DNA of 64,000 bases from Paulinella micropora (taxonomy: Eukaryota > Cercozoa > Imbricatea > Euglyphida). This document shows, piece after piece, positions 35,580 to 45,808 of the stretch. Each line of letters starts with the position of its first letter. Position 1 is the first letter of the stretch. The notes under the pieces were generated by a model. The model saw only the letters and a program-made list of their open reading frames with translations, had not been told where the DNA came from and did not search any database. The translations under genes were made by a program, and so were the position numbers. The DNA lies in the NCBI GenBank assembly GCA_009731375.1, contig BJOX01000096.1, positions 665,319-729,318 on the forward strand. The letters are read 5' to 3'.

Positions 35580-35860
35580 CTGGAGCTGGCTCGCCAGCTT
35601 TCTTTTTTGGAAGCATCACCTACACATACACACAAAGTAGTGAGAACTATGTATGTATATGTAGGGGGTTGTTTAAAGTAGTGCCCAGGACTTTATATAA
35701 AAGTCATCTATCTACACATCAACCTTATTTACATATTTATTATATTCACTCATCACTTCCTCAAAGCTACTTCCTCTATCTATCATCTGCCTCGCATACT
35801 CCTCCTGTCTCTCACTAGGTGGTTGTTTTTTCGCAACCGACCATCTATCCAGCAATCACA

Positions 35861-36600
35861 GCCAAACGATACCTGGGTATGATACCCGGTATGAAGGGGT
35901 ATGATACCCGGGGGGTATCATAAACCCATACCCCTAGGGGTGGGGGGGGGGGGGGNNNNNNNNNNNNNNNNNNNNNNNNNNNNNNNNNNNNNNNNNNNNN
36001 NNNNNNNNNNNNNNNNNNNNNNNNNNNNNNNNNNNGTATGGGGGTATGATACCCCTCGACCTATTACCCCTTAGGAACCTCAGTCAGGGACTTAGAGAAA
36101 AATTTTTAGATAGCATGGGGTATGGGGGGTTATGATACCCCTCAGGGACTTGGAGAAAATTTATTAGATAGCATGGGGTATGAGATGGGGTATGAAACCC
36201 CCAGATGGGGTATGAGGAACTTGGAGAAAATTTATTAGCTCGGGGTATCAGATGGGGTATGAAACCCTCAGGAACTTGAAGAAAATGTATTAGCGTGTGG
36301 TATCAGATGGGGTATTAAGATACGCAACATGGTCCCACTGCCGGATCAATTGGAATTATTAATGGAGAAAATGTATTAGATAGCATCGGGTATGAGACTG
36401 GGTATGAAACCTCCAGATGGTGTATGAGGGACTTGGAGAAAATTTATTAGCGCGGGGTATCAGATGGGGTACGAAACCCTCAGGAACTTGAAGAAAATTT
36501 ATTAGCGTGTGGTATCAGATGGGGTATTAAGATACACAACATGGTCTCACTGCCGGATCAATTGCAATTATTAATTTGATATCGAGATTGAATTTGTTTA
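35861..36600. repeat. GGGTATGA-rich repeats with gap
   Basis: Repeated units around GGGGTATGA(G/T) with AACTTGGAGAAAATTTATTAG, about 55-60 bp each, interrupted by 80 N (35956-36035). ATGGTC(C/T)CACTGCCGGATCA with the surrounding sequence is duplicated at 36330 and 36541. Confidence 0.85.
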
Positions 36601-38285
36601 AATCTCTACAAGTTGCAAGTAACAGAGAGAAAATGAGGGGTATGAGGAACATAGAGAGAAAATGAGGGGTACGAGTGACATAGAGAAAATAAGGGGTATG
36701 AGGGACAATTATTAGAGAGAAATTGAGGGGTATGAGGAACATAGAGAAAATGAGGGATATGAGGAACATAGAGAGAAAATGAGGGGTATGAAGAACATAG
36801 AGAGAAAATGAGGGGTATGAGGGACATAGAGAGAAAATGAGGGGTATGAGGTACATAGAGAGAAAACGAGGGGTATGAGGGACATAGAGAGAAAAGGGGT
36901 ATGAGGGACACAGAGAAAACGAGGGGTATGAGGGACATAGAGAGAAAATGAGGGGTATGAGGGACATAGCGAGAAAATGAGGGGTATGAGGAACATAGAG
37001 AAAATGAGGGGTATGAGGTAAATAGAGAAAATGAGGGGTATGAGGGGGCAATGAAAGGGGTATGAGAGGGGTATGAGAGAGGCGGGGTATGACGAACATA
37101 GAGAGAAAATGAGGGGTACGAGGGACATAGAGAAAATAAGGGGTATGAGGGACATAAAGAGAAATTGAGGGGTATGAGGGACATAGAGAAAATGAGGGGT
37201 ATGAGGGACATAGAGAGAAAATGAGGGGTATGAGGAACACAGAGAGGGTACGAGAGGGGTATGACAGGGGTATGAGAGGCGGGGTATGAGTGACATAGAG
37301 AGAAAATGAGGGGTATGAGGGACAATGATAGAGAAAATGAGGGGTATGAGGGACATAGAGAAAATGAGGGGTATGAGGGACATAGAGAAAATGAGGGGTA
37401 TGAGGGACATAAAGAAAACGAGGGGTATGAGGGGCATAGAGAAAATGAGCGGTATGAGGGACATAGAGAAAATGAGGGGTATGAGAGACATAGAGAAAAT
37501 GAGGGGTATGAGGGACATAGGGAAAATGGGGGGTATGAGGGACATAGAGAAAATGAGGGGTATGAAAGACATCGAGAAAATGAAGGGTATGAGAAGGGTA
37601 TGAGAGGGGTATGAGAGAGGCGGGGTATGACAGGGGTATGAGAGGGGTATGAGAGGGGTATGAGAGGGATATGACAGGGGTATGAGAGGGGTATGAGAGG
37701 GGTATGAGAGGGGTATGAGAGGGGNNNNNNNNNNNNNNNNNNNNNNNNNNNNNNNNNNNNNNNNNNNNNNNNNNNNNNNNNNNNNNNNNNNNNNNNNNNN
37801 NNNNNNNNNNNNNNNNNNNNNNNNNNNNNNNNNNNNNNNNNNNNNNNNNNNNNNNNNNNNNNNNNNNNNNNNNNNNNNNNNNNNNNNNNNNNNNNNNNNN
37901 NNNNNNNNNNNNNNNNNNNNNNNNNNNNNNNNNNNNNNNNNNNNNNNNNNNNNNNNNNNNNNNNNNNNNNNNNNNNNNNNNNNNNNNNNNNNNNNNNNNN
38001 NNNNNNNNNNNNNNNNNNNNNNNNNNNNNNNNNNNNNNNNNNNNNNNNNNNNNNNNNNNNNNNNNNNNNNNNNNNNNNNNNNNNNNNNNNNNNNNNNNNN
38101 NNNNNNNNNNNNNNNNNNNNNNNNNNNNNNNNNNNNNNNNNNNNNNNNNNNNNNNNNNNNNNNNNNNNNNNNNNGAGAGGGGTATGAGAGGCGGGGTATG
38201 ACAGGAGTATGAGAGGCGTATGAGAGGGGTATGAGAGAGGCGGGGTATAAGAGTGGTATGACAGGGTTATGAGAGGGGTATGGCT
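36600..38285. repeat. 27/29-bp minisatellite
   Basis: Dozens of copies of ATGAGGGGTATGAGGGACAT followed by AGAGAAA or AGAGAGAAA, with 27- and 29-bp variants, degenerating on the right into (GAGGGGTAT)n. 450 N at 37725-38174. The 27-bp unit keeps frames open and generates false proteins. It runs directly into the 5' end of the packaging ATPase gene. Confidence 0.93.
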
Positions 38286-39117
38286 GGAGAAAACTAACAT
38301 AGAAAAAGCACACGAGGAATTTACCATTGACAGGCCAGTAATAACAGAGTTAGATAGCAAAAAACCGCCCAAATTTCAGAATGACTTGGAAATACAACCA
38401 ATCAAAACACAAAGAGATAGCGTTGAATTGCTCCCTATTCAAAAAGAAGGAATATTGCCAGCAATGGGGACTATGGTTATATGTGCAAGCACTGGCGGTG
38501 GTAAATCAGTTATGATTTGTAATCTACTCGCCAAAAAGAACATGTTGAAAGGTTTTTATGATAGAATAGTAGTCTTTTGCTTAAGTCCGTGCCCGATTTT
38601 AGAAGACACTCTCAAGTTAAAAAAAGAAGACATAATCAAAGAAGATAGGCCTGAGTTAATGAGAGAAATATTAACCAAACAAAAAGAACTGATTAAAACA
38701 AAAGGGTTTAAGAAAGCACCAAAAATACTATTGTTATTGGATGATATCGCACAGAGTAAAACCTTTCTCAAATCAGCAGTGCTTACAGAGTTGGTTTTCG
38801 CTTCAACACATGCTAAAGTGTCAGTCTGGGTAGCAACGCAGAGTTATACACAACTTCCACGAAGAATAAGAATTAATTGCCATTGGATGATTATTTTTAA
38901 TGGAGTAAGGCGGAGCGAACTTGACAGACTGGCAGATGAATATGAAAGCCCTTTTCTCACTAAAAAAGAATTTTACAATATGGTTAAATATGCTACGGCA
39001 GAACCTTATTCATTTCTAGCAATTAACAATACTGCTAGTGATAGAACAACCCAGTTTAGAAAGAATTTCTCTACTATATTGCAATTAAATAAGGATAGAG
39101 ATATGACAAACTTATAA
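38269..39117 (+). CDS. FtsK/HerA-type genome packaging ATPase (A32-like)
   Basis: 282 residues, normal length for virophage/PLV ATPases. Walker A is ASTGGGKS (residues 73-80) and Walker B is KILLLLDDI (about 152-160). A conserved WVATQSYTQLPRRIRINC follows as the sensor/arginine-finger region. This family translocates viral DNA into the capsid. The chosen ATG lies inside the last minisatellite units, so the first five or so residues may not be native; ENTNIEKA-like sequence from about 38290 is clearly genic. The next gene begins 43 bp downstream. Confidence 0.92.
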   Translation: MRGVWLEKTNIEKAHEEFTIDRPVITELDSKKPPKFQNDLEIQPIKTQRDSVELLPIQKEGILPAMGTMVICASTGGGKSVMICNLLAKKNMLKGFYDRIVVFCLSPCPILEDTLKLKKEDIIKEDRPELMREILTKQKELIKTKGFKKAPKILLLLDDIAQSKTFLKSAVLTELVFASTHAKVSVWVATQSYTQLPRRIRINCHWMIIFNGVRRSELDRLADEYESPFLTKKEFYNMVKYATAEPYSFLAINNTASDRTTQFRKNFSTILQLNKDRDMTNL

Positions 39118-39159
39118 AAAATTAAATTAAATGGTTTTTTTTTCGCCATAATATATGAC

Positions 39160-39728
39160 ATGACGGAATCAACAAAACTTGCTATCAACAAGCAATTGCT
39201 ATTTGGTATAAACAAAATGCGCAAGGAAAATTCGTAACGATTCGTAAGGGATCGCCCGAATACTTAGCAGTAAAGACGATAGAAGCGGATATTAAGAGTG
39301 GCAAGATTAAGTGTCAATTAAAACCAAAAGTAAGCAAGGGGAGTAAGAACAATGAACAGCAACTAGACCAAATGCCAGATGAATCATTAAAAAGAAAAAT
39401 ACCAGACATAGAATCGGCAAAAACTGCATTGCCTAAACCAAATGCCAAACCTATTGAGATGTCTCCAGCACTTAAGATTGAACAATCTTTACCCAAATCT
39501 GTCAATCCCACTCCTGTTGCTGTGCCGAAACAAACTACCACAACACCAGCAAGTAAGATAGAAGCGATGGAAGATGCTTCTAAGGAAACTCCGCCACCAC
39601 CTAAGGAGGTTGCTGAAACTAATGACGTTGATGTAAATCAAGCCATAGCGGATTTAAAGAAAATGAAAGAGGAAAGAATTACACACAAGAATTTACAAAT
39701 TATGAAAAAAATAATTAATGGTAATTGA
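39160..39728 (+). CDS. PLV hypothetical protein, one frameshift
   Basis: ATG 39160 opens MTESTK; after an A4 run at about 39175 the reading continues in another frame (CYQQAIAIWYKQNAQGKF, SPEYLAVKTIEADIKSGK ...) to 39728. One extra A in that run would make a single 190-residue frame. The N-terminal half looks folded and basic; the middle is Pro/Lys rich; the end is helical (VNQAIADLKKMKEERITHK). Family not recognised; the placement between ATPase and MCP suggests a virion-related role. Confidence 0.55.
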
Positions 39729-39798
39729 TAAAATATATTTTAAAGTTGATTTAAATTAAATTAACTAAGTTGATTTTACTAGAAAAAAATCAACTTAC

Positions 39799-40206
39799 AT
39801 GTATATAATGATTAAAAACTCAAGTGCTTCAAATCGTTTGCCAATTGACTTTATTAAGAGGATAAATGAAGCAAACCGACCGAAAAGTGATGGGTTTCAA
39901 CTAAACCAGTTTGAATTGTGGAGTAGTCATGGTGCCCCATTAGTTAATCAGCCATTGACCGAATTTGGCGATTTAGTCCCGTATGAGAAGAGCACTATTC
40001 AAAACACATTAACAGACATTTCTGATAAAAAAGAAAATGCGGATGTTGTTGATTTGGACACTGCTGTTAGCAGTTTGGCTTATTTAAAGAAAGCAGTTGA
40101 GAATGCTGAGGCAAGAGAGTTTCAATTGACTTCACCACAAGATGCGAGACTTGACAATATACAAAAATCAGTTGATTTTATTAAACAATCCGTTTCAGGT
40201 GAATAA
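39799..40206 (+). CDS. PLV hypothetical protein
   Basis: 135 residues (or 132 from ATG 39808, which I find equally likely). Polar and helical, with ..PIDFIKRINEANRPKSDGF.. and a C-terminal coiled-coil-like stretch. No recognisable domain. It sits immediately upstream of MCP on the same strand with an 82-bp AT-rich spacer. PLV genomes often carry a short scaffold-like gene here, but that is only an inference. Confidence 0.55.
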   Translation: MYIMIKNSSASNRLPIDFIKRINEANRPKSDGFQLNQFELWSSHGAPLVNQPLTEFGDLVPYEKSTIQNTLTDISDKKENADVVDLDTAVSSLAYLKKAVENAEAREFQLTSPQDARLDNIQKSVDFIKQSVSGE

Positions 40207-40288
40207 ATAATTATTTTTAATTTCTATTATTATTTTTTTAGTATAGTAGCATTGCGAATTTTACAATCCCACAACCACACAAAAAAAA

Positions 40289-41780
40289 ATGGAAAGAAAG
40301 GAGATTGAAGTTACTGAGGAGTTGATGACCCTCAACAACCTCAGATATGAGTTGCCAGCAAGTCTGGCGCTCTCTGAACAGGGAAGTATCTTTAAGAAGA
40401 ACTTCGCCAACCAGCAAACTTATACCAGTGCGTCGGGAACTGAAATGATTTTTACATTACAGGCAAGCACTGATTTTGTTTATGGAAAAAATTGTTATTT
40501 AACATTTGATATTAAAGCAGATGGGTTGGTAGCCACTGATGGAAAGGATAATGTTGCTTGTGCTCTTGGTTTTCAGAACACTCCTGCTACCGCTATTTTT
40601 GAAAGATTTTTGTTGGAAAGTAAGGATGGTAGCGAACTTGAACGAATTGAAGATTTGAACAAGATGGTGCAAAATATTCTCCCTTGGCATTATCCTTTTG
40701 ATTACCGCCGACAGGCGCAGATGGCGGGACAGCGAGAAAATGTTGAAGTTAATACGAATGTTACCGACAATTCAGTCGTTGATTTTGCTGTCAATGTCCC
40801 CACTGCTGGTAGTGTTGCGACTGGTAATTATTTGAGGGTTTGTATTCCTCTTCATTACTTTTCAGGAGTGTTTAATGAAGAAACTCTCATTCCTCCCTCT
40901 TTGGTTAGTGGTATGAGACTTCGTTTGACATTTGCACCGCNNNNNNNNNNCTTGACATTCGCCCCACCTCAGGAGGCACTTACCATTATTGGAAGTGGTG
41001 ATGGGAAAACTTCTTCTATTCCTGCTGGTTTTAATGGTTCCTCTTTGACTTTCACCATATCAAATCCAGTGGTTATGTTGGAGACATTCTCTCTTGCTCC
41101 TGCTGTCCAGAGAAATGTTATGGAGCAGATGGGAAGCAAGGATGGGCTCCCATACACTTATGAAACATATTACAATCAAAAGGCTAATCCAGCGACTTCC
41201 GATGATTTTAATCTTCAAGTGAATAAGGCCGTTGCTCGTGCTCAGTGCTTGTATATCGTCACGCAAAATGTGCTCTCCAAAAATGCTAATATTGACAACT
41301 TGGGAACTGCTCAAATGCCTTACAGACAATATCAATGCCGTATTGGTGATTGGTATGCCCCGCAACAAAAGATGGAACTCGGAGGAAGCACCGATACTCT
41401 TGCCTCCGTTCAACGAGGATGCGCGGAATTGTATATCAACAATCTTCAAACGACNNNNNNNNNNCAACAATCTCCAAGCGACTATGGGCATTCGTGATGC
41501 TTACATGTATTCGTCTGTTTCTCTTGAAAACTTTCGTAAGTATTATTCTACTGGGGATAAAACAGGACTTACATCTAACTCAGGATTTGCTACCATCATC
41601 CAGACACTCAACCAATCGCCACACATTGGAGCGACTGGTATTGCGGTTAATAACTCACGAACTGCGGAAGTCACTCTTCGTTATGCTTCTGATTATAATG
41701 AAAATCGCACCATCACTGCTTGGTTGAAATATGTCAAAGTTGCGTCTATCTATCCTAGCAGATGCGTTGTTAAGCAGTAG
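40289..41780 (+). CDS. MCP: Major capsid protein, double jelly-roll type
   Basis: About 480 residues spanning two 10-N gaps (40941-40950, 41455-41464). At both gaps the same residues are encoded on each side (LTFAP; NNLQ), so the gaps are overlaps and the gene is continuous. The N terminus (EIEVTEELMTLNNLRYELPA) and the beta-rich body with LIPPSLVSGMRLRLTFA and a late SVSLENFRKYYSTGD / PHIGATGIAVNNSRTAEVTL region match PLV/virophage-type MCPs as I know them. Two stacked jelly-roll domains form pseudohexameric capsomers in this family. Short differences between the overlapping ends show that more than one version of the gene was sequenced. Confidence 0.82.
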
Positions 41781-41873
41781 CCCTTATTTATTCAAAATCT
41801 CTCTTAGTATGTGTAGTTTAAACAAAAAATATACTATTTAAGTATAACACTATAAAAAATATAAAAAACGATA

Positions 41874-42527
41874 ATGCCCGCCTATAAACAAGGTAAAATA
41901 TACAGCCTTAGATCGTATCAAACCGATCAGGTTTATATCGGTTCAACCATTCAACCATTGTATAAAAGACTTTATTCACATAAGTTAGATTATAAAAAAT
42001 GGATGAAAGGCAAGTATAATTATGTATCTTCTTATGAAATCGTTAAATATGACGATGCATTTATTGAGTTAATAGAAGAGTATCCTTGCCAAAACAAAAT
42101 GCAATTGGATAGACGAGAGGGTCAAATTATAAGAGTCACAGACAAATGTGCAAATATGCTTATAGCGGGTAGAACTAAAAAAGAATATATAGCAGATAAC
42201 AAAGATAAAATACTTGAAGATAAAAAAGAATACTATAAGCAAAATAGGGAGAGAATCCTTCAAAGAGATAAAGAATGTTATAAGGCAAATAAAGATGTAA
42301 TCCTTCAACGAGATAAAGAATATAGAACTAATAATAAAAATAAGATAAGTAGACGAAGAAAAGAACTTCGTGAGAAAAATAAAGATGTAATCCTTCAACG
42401 AGATAAAGATTATTACGAAAAAAACAAAAATAAGATAAGTCAACAAAGGAAAGAATATTATGAAAAAAATAAAAATATAATTAAGGCTAAACGAACTCCA
42501 ATTGGTCTATTCGTATTTGGTCTATAA
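41874..42527 (+). CDS. GIY-YIG endonuclease, copy 1
   Basis: 217 residues. The N-terminal GIY-YIG core reads KIYSLRS ... VYIGSTIQPLYKRLYSHK, and the catalytic-type Glu lies in the following helix region (DRREGQII). The C-terminal 110 residues are about five repeats of the type YYEKNKNKISQ, a charged helical tail common in giant-virus GIY-YIG proteins. It lies right after MCP, a usual site for a free-standing homing endonuclease. The ATG is preceded by a TATAAAAAATATAAAAAACG stretch. Confidence 0.88.
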   Translation: MPAYKQGKIYSLRSYQTDQVYIGSTIQPLYKRLYSHKLDYKKWMKGKYNYVSSYEIVKYDDAFIELIEEYPCQNKMQLDRREGQIIRVTDKCANMLIAGRTKKEYIADNKDKILEDKKEYYKQNRERILQRDKECYKANKDVILQRDKEYRTNNKNKISRRRKELREKNKDVILQRDKDYYEKNKNKISQQRKEYYEKNKNIIKAKRTPIGLFVFGL

Positions 42528-42568
42528 ATTTAATTTAATTAGAATAATATATTTTGCTATATATAGCA

Positions 42569-43343
42569 ATGTCATTTACGATCTCTAACTTAGAAGACGA
42601 AAAACGCACGAGAAAAAATTTCCTCCTTCGCGTCTCCTCAAGCGATAAAACAGAATCAAATCCGCTTCTACTCACAATGGCCGTTTCGTCGTTGATTTAC
42701 CAGCAACTGGTCGTAATATTGATATAATCAGTGCTTATGTCGTTAAAAGTATCTCTATTCCAAATGTTTTTCCAAACATACCGAGTTATGCCAACACTCT
42801 CACATTGATTAAAACAACTGGATCGGCTACAAAAACGGCAATCGTAACAGCAAATCAATACACCATTGATACATTTATTACCGCTCTTCAAACTGCGATT
42901 AATTCAGCAATTACCCCTAACTCCGTAGTTATAACTTTGAACTCCGTTAATAAATTGAATTTTGCTTTCACTGGTGATACGTATAGTTTCGATTATGATA
43001 ATAGCACGATTAGAGACAAGATAGGACTGACTGCCGATATCTCGGCGGCGGCAAGTAGCACGATGCAATCCATAGTCAATCTAATCGGTGAAACGGCCGT
43101 TTATGTCCATAGCCGTGCTTTAAATCAATCTGGTTTAGTTGAAGCAAATGGTAATTTCTCTGTCGTTGGTAAATGTAATCTAGATAAACCCTATGGAGTC
43201 CAGTGCTACTTTGAATCGTCAAACGATGTTGCCGATTATGTGCCATTTAATACAACAAAAAGTTTAAGATCTATTGATATCGTCATTAGAAATGCGCAAG
43301 GTGAAGTTTTGGAGGTTCCTTTGAACTTTNNNNNNNNNNGTAA
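42569..43343 (+). CDS. Penton-like minor capsid protein, one frameshift
   Basis: Starts MSFTISNLEDEKRTRKNFLL. At GATAAAACAGAA (about 42645) the frame must change by one missing A to continue as SASTHNGRFVVDLPATGRNI, then SISIPNVFPNIPS, QYTIDTFITALQTAIN and KIGLTADISA. The QYT...LxxALQ block is the same as in the 61.2-62.0 kb penton protein (NYTGETLADTLQ), supporting a single-jelly-roll penton assignment. The C terminus is cut by the 10-N gap 43330-43339. It forms the capsid vertices in related viruses. Confidence 0.72.
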
Positions 43344-43419
43344 TAAAACAAGCAACAAACCCATTTATTTTTTATTATGTATTAAAGGTATGATAAAATA
43401 TATGTAAAGATAAAAAGCG

Positions 43420-43925
43420 ATGCCAGACTATAAACAAGGCAAAATATATAGTTTCAGGTCTCACCAAACTAATCAAGTCTATATCGGTTCAACTATTCAA
43501 CCTTTGTATAAACGATTATTTTCACATAAAAGAGATTACAAAAAATGGATGAATGGAAATTTTCATTATGTAACTTCTTTTGAAATAGTTAAATACGATG
43601 ATGCGTATGTTGAATTGGTTGAAGAATATTCATGCGACAATAAGATGCAACTAGATAAACGAGAAGGCGAAATAATTAGGACTACAGAAAAATGTGTGAA
43701 TAAGCGAATAGAGGGTAGAACTCATAAAGAATATAATGATAATTACAGAAAAGAAAATAAAGAATTAATAAAACAAGGACAAAAAAATATTATGAAGCAA
43801 ATAAAGAATATGTAGCACAAAAAAATAAATTATACTATAAAACAAATAAAGAGAAATTAAATCAACAAAAAAAAGTAAATTACCACAAAAGAAATCCAAT
43901 TGGTTTAGCCACATTTGGAATATAA
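43420..43925 (+). CDS. GIY-YIG endonuclease, copy 2, one frameshift
   Basis: Paralogue of the 41874 gene: KIYSFRSHQTNQVYIGSTIQ core, DKREGEII Glu region. At an A7 run near 43785 the frame closes early (..NIMKQIKNM-stop); one more A restores the YYEANKEYV repeat tail that ends NPIGLATFGI, matching the PIGLFVFGL end of copy 1. Lies immediately after the penton-like gene. Confidence 0.8.
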
Positions 43926-43938
43926 ATACATTAATATA

Positions 43939-44142
43939 ATGACATCATTCATAGAAAATTCAGACATATTATTTATGTTGATACAATCTATCAACTCACG
44001 GCGACGACGACAATATAAAGAACAAATTCCCTGCGGTGTTAATATTGACCAATTCTACATATATTTGAAGAGAAATCACGCGCGTATAACAGAAAAATTA
44101 ATCAAGGATAAGGGTTTTGAATACATAAAAAAATATCAATAG
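43939..44142 (+). CDS. Small PLV hypothetical protein
   Basis: 67 residues starting MTSFIENSDILFMLIQ, with a short basic SRRRRQYKEQ segment and a helical end. The ATG at 43939 lies 14 bp after the previous stop. It converges with the minus-strand gene that ends at 44136, overlapping by a few bases. Function unknown. Confidence 0.5.
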   Translation: MTSFIENSDILFMLIQSINSRRRRQYKEQIPCGVNIDQFYIYLKRNHARITEKLIKDKGFEYIKKYQ

Positions 44143-45454
44143 AGATAGAAAAGAAAGTCGATGCGCAAATACAATATTCTATGATATAATATTTTGCCAT
44201 AAATAAACCCTTCTTTTTTTTGTTTAAATCTGATCTTAATCCAGTTCAATGAAGCGTCAATGCTCGCAGTTCCACCGCTCGTATTTTGTGCGGATATAGT
44301 AAATATCTTACCTGACCCTATCTTGATATTATATTGAGACAAATCAATGTATATGGATGAACCACCAGACAACACATATGTAAATATCACACTTCCACCT
44401 GTTCTTGTTGTCCCCGCCGTATCTACTTCGGCCAACGATGTGTTTGTATCGTAATTTGAATAAGAAGGTGTTCCTCCTAATGCGGTATTAAGAATAATTC
44501 TCGCGATACATGTTTTAGTATCAGAATTACTTATATACAAATTCTCAAAGTAGATTATGTTATAATTCGTTTTGCTGTTAAATGTGGCGCGGTTTCTAAT
44601 GGTAAATATGGCATTCTCAGTTGCTCCTATAGTTTTAACCGAATCATACGAATTGGTTATAGCAATAGTCCTATCAATATTCCCTTCAACTGCTAAAAAC
44701 ATACTCGCTGTTTTCATTACAACGGATTGAAGGGTTGATGAATACGCCTTCGCATAAATAGCAAACGCCGCCTGATCCAATGATGGAGTAGTAGCAGTGC
44801 TTGCGTATTGTATTGCGTGGATTACTTCCATTCGTCCAGTGCGCGGGTTTTCAATTTTGAATGTAATTTGACCGCTACCCAGATATTGGACGACTATTTC
44901 AAACACGTTAAATTTGGTAAAATCAATCGTGGGGAAGTTTCCCGTATTATCACATTTATCAACATTCCACGCATACTGACTAACCACATTTTCAACACTC
45001 CCCGCCGTTCTTACGACAGACATTCCCGAGTTTGATTGTCTGAAACATAAATTGTCTGCTGGTGTGCCTATGCCAATATCGCAATTGAAAGTAGTCGCGG
45101 TGGTAGATGACGGAAACAATGCGGAGAATCTAGCAACTAAGCCCATACCACTTCTATATTTTGCTCTTTCATTTGTTGTAATCTGCGCAGTTGAATTACC
45201 TGAGGCCGATGTAGTCAAAACCGCCATTGAATTAGCAGATGATACCACCCCGCCGTTGTTTCTGTTTTGTCAAAGAATCGCGTATTAATACCATAAGTGA
45301 AAACATTTTGTAATACTGGCGACAAAGTAGCCGTTCGCAATTCTCCGAAGGCAGTTGTTGGTAATGCGTCTTTTATGCTATCAATAGATAAAGAAGAAGA
45401 TGACGATGTAGTTGATGACGATGGCGTATTCGTGCTTTGACCAAACAAATTCAT
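44136..45454 (-). CDS. PLV beta-rich structural protein shared with the GC-rich element, one frameshift
   Basis: Reads MNLFGQSTNTPSSSTTSSSS from 45454, then ALPTTAFGELRTATLSP. The frame changes at GACAAAACAGAA (about 45265) by one missing A, then continues to 44136. Matching blocks in the 62111-63301 protein include KYRSGMGLVARFSALFP (KYRAGQGLVCRFTALFP there), VQYLGSGQITF (LQYLGFGAVVF), HAIQYASTATTPSL (HRIQYAGANTTPSL) and KTIGATENAIFTIRN (QTIGTTESNALVIRN). About 430 residues, beta-rich with a Ser-rich N-terminal tail. Probably a virion surface or spike protein; the name of the family is unknown to me. Confidence 0.7.
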
Positions 45455-45483
45455 TTTTTGTTATATAATATGTAATATAAAAC

Positions 45484-45759
45484 ATGTCAATAATAATACG
45501 CGAATTGCCAAGTGATATAGTTGGACACATAAGGACATTTGTTTATTCAGAGATGCCCCAGCAGGATTATAAAAAGGAATTTTGTACTATATGCGGTTTG
45601 TCTCGCACATTCCAGTCGCACCCTCCTATTATAGCAGTTGATATTGATAATGTAGATGGTGTTCAGTTTTTCACGATCTTTTCCATTAATTGCTATAGAA
45701 GAGAGTTTAATCTTAGAGCAAAATATGGAGAACTGCCTTTAGTCGTTGTTAAGTATTAG
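45484..45759 (+). CDS. Small PLV protein with F-box-like N terminus
   Basis: 91 residues. The start SIIIRELPSDIVGHIRTFV resembles the first helix of F-box-type domains often seen in large DNA viruses; CTICGLSR supplies a CxxC pair. It diverges from the structural gene with only about 29 bp between ATGs, an AT-rich bidirectional spacer (TATATAATATGTAATATAAA). Confidence 0.5.
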   Translation: MSIIIRELPSDIVGHIRTFVYSEMPQQDYKKEFCTICGLSRTFQSHPPIIAVDIDNVDGVQFFTIFSINCYRREFNLRAKYGELPLVVVKY

Positions 45760-45808
45760 CCTTCTTTTTAATTCTCGTGCTTCTTCTTAATGGTGCTTTT
45801 GTTTCCTC

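Larger units (their letters stand above)
27045..35860. repeat. Tandem array of decayed integrase-bearing units
   Basis: The block CTCAAAGCTACTTCCTC (or close variants) recurs near 27048, 28435, 30192, 31982, 33657 and 35760. A block with GTTTAAAGT, GCCCAGGACTTT and TATATAAAAG recurs near 28340, 30100, 31890, 33570, 34320 and 35670. A full unit is about 1.7-1.8 kb; two units are shorter through deletion. Each carries a plus-strand integrase remnant, a TATA-like TTTATATAAAAG, and a minus-strand coiled-coil ORF. Unit 1 has a 129-bp segment inverted relative to the others. The whole array is AT-rich, unlike the DNA to its left. Confidence 0.85.

Noticed and set aside
36600-38285. CRISPR-like array of 27-bp units.
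   Set aside because: Units abut without unique spacers and the context is eukaryotic; it is a minisatellite.
36527-38372. Long open frames of Ser/Tyr/Pro or Arg/Gly/Met repeats across the minisatellite.
   Set aside because: The 27-bp unit is a multiple of three and keeps every frame open; the ORFs also run through N. There is no sign of selection or non-repeat sequence.
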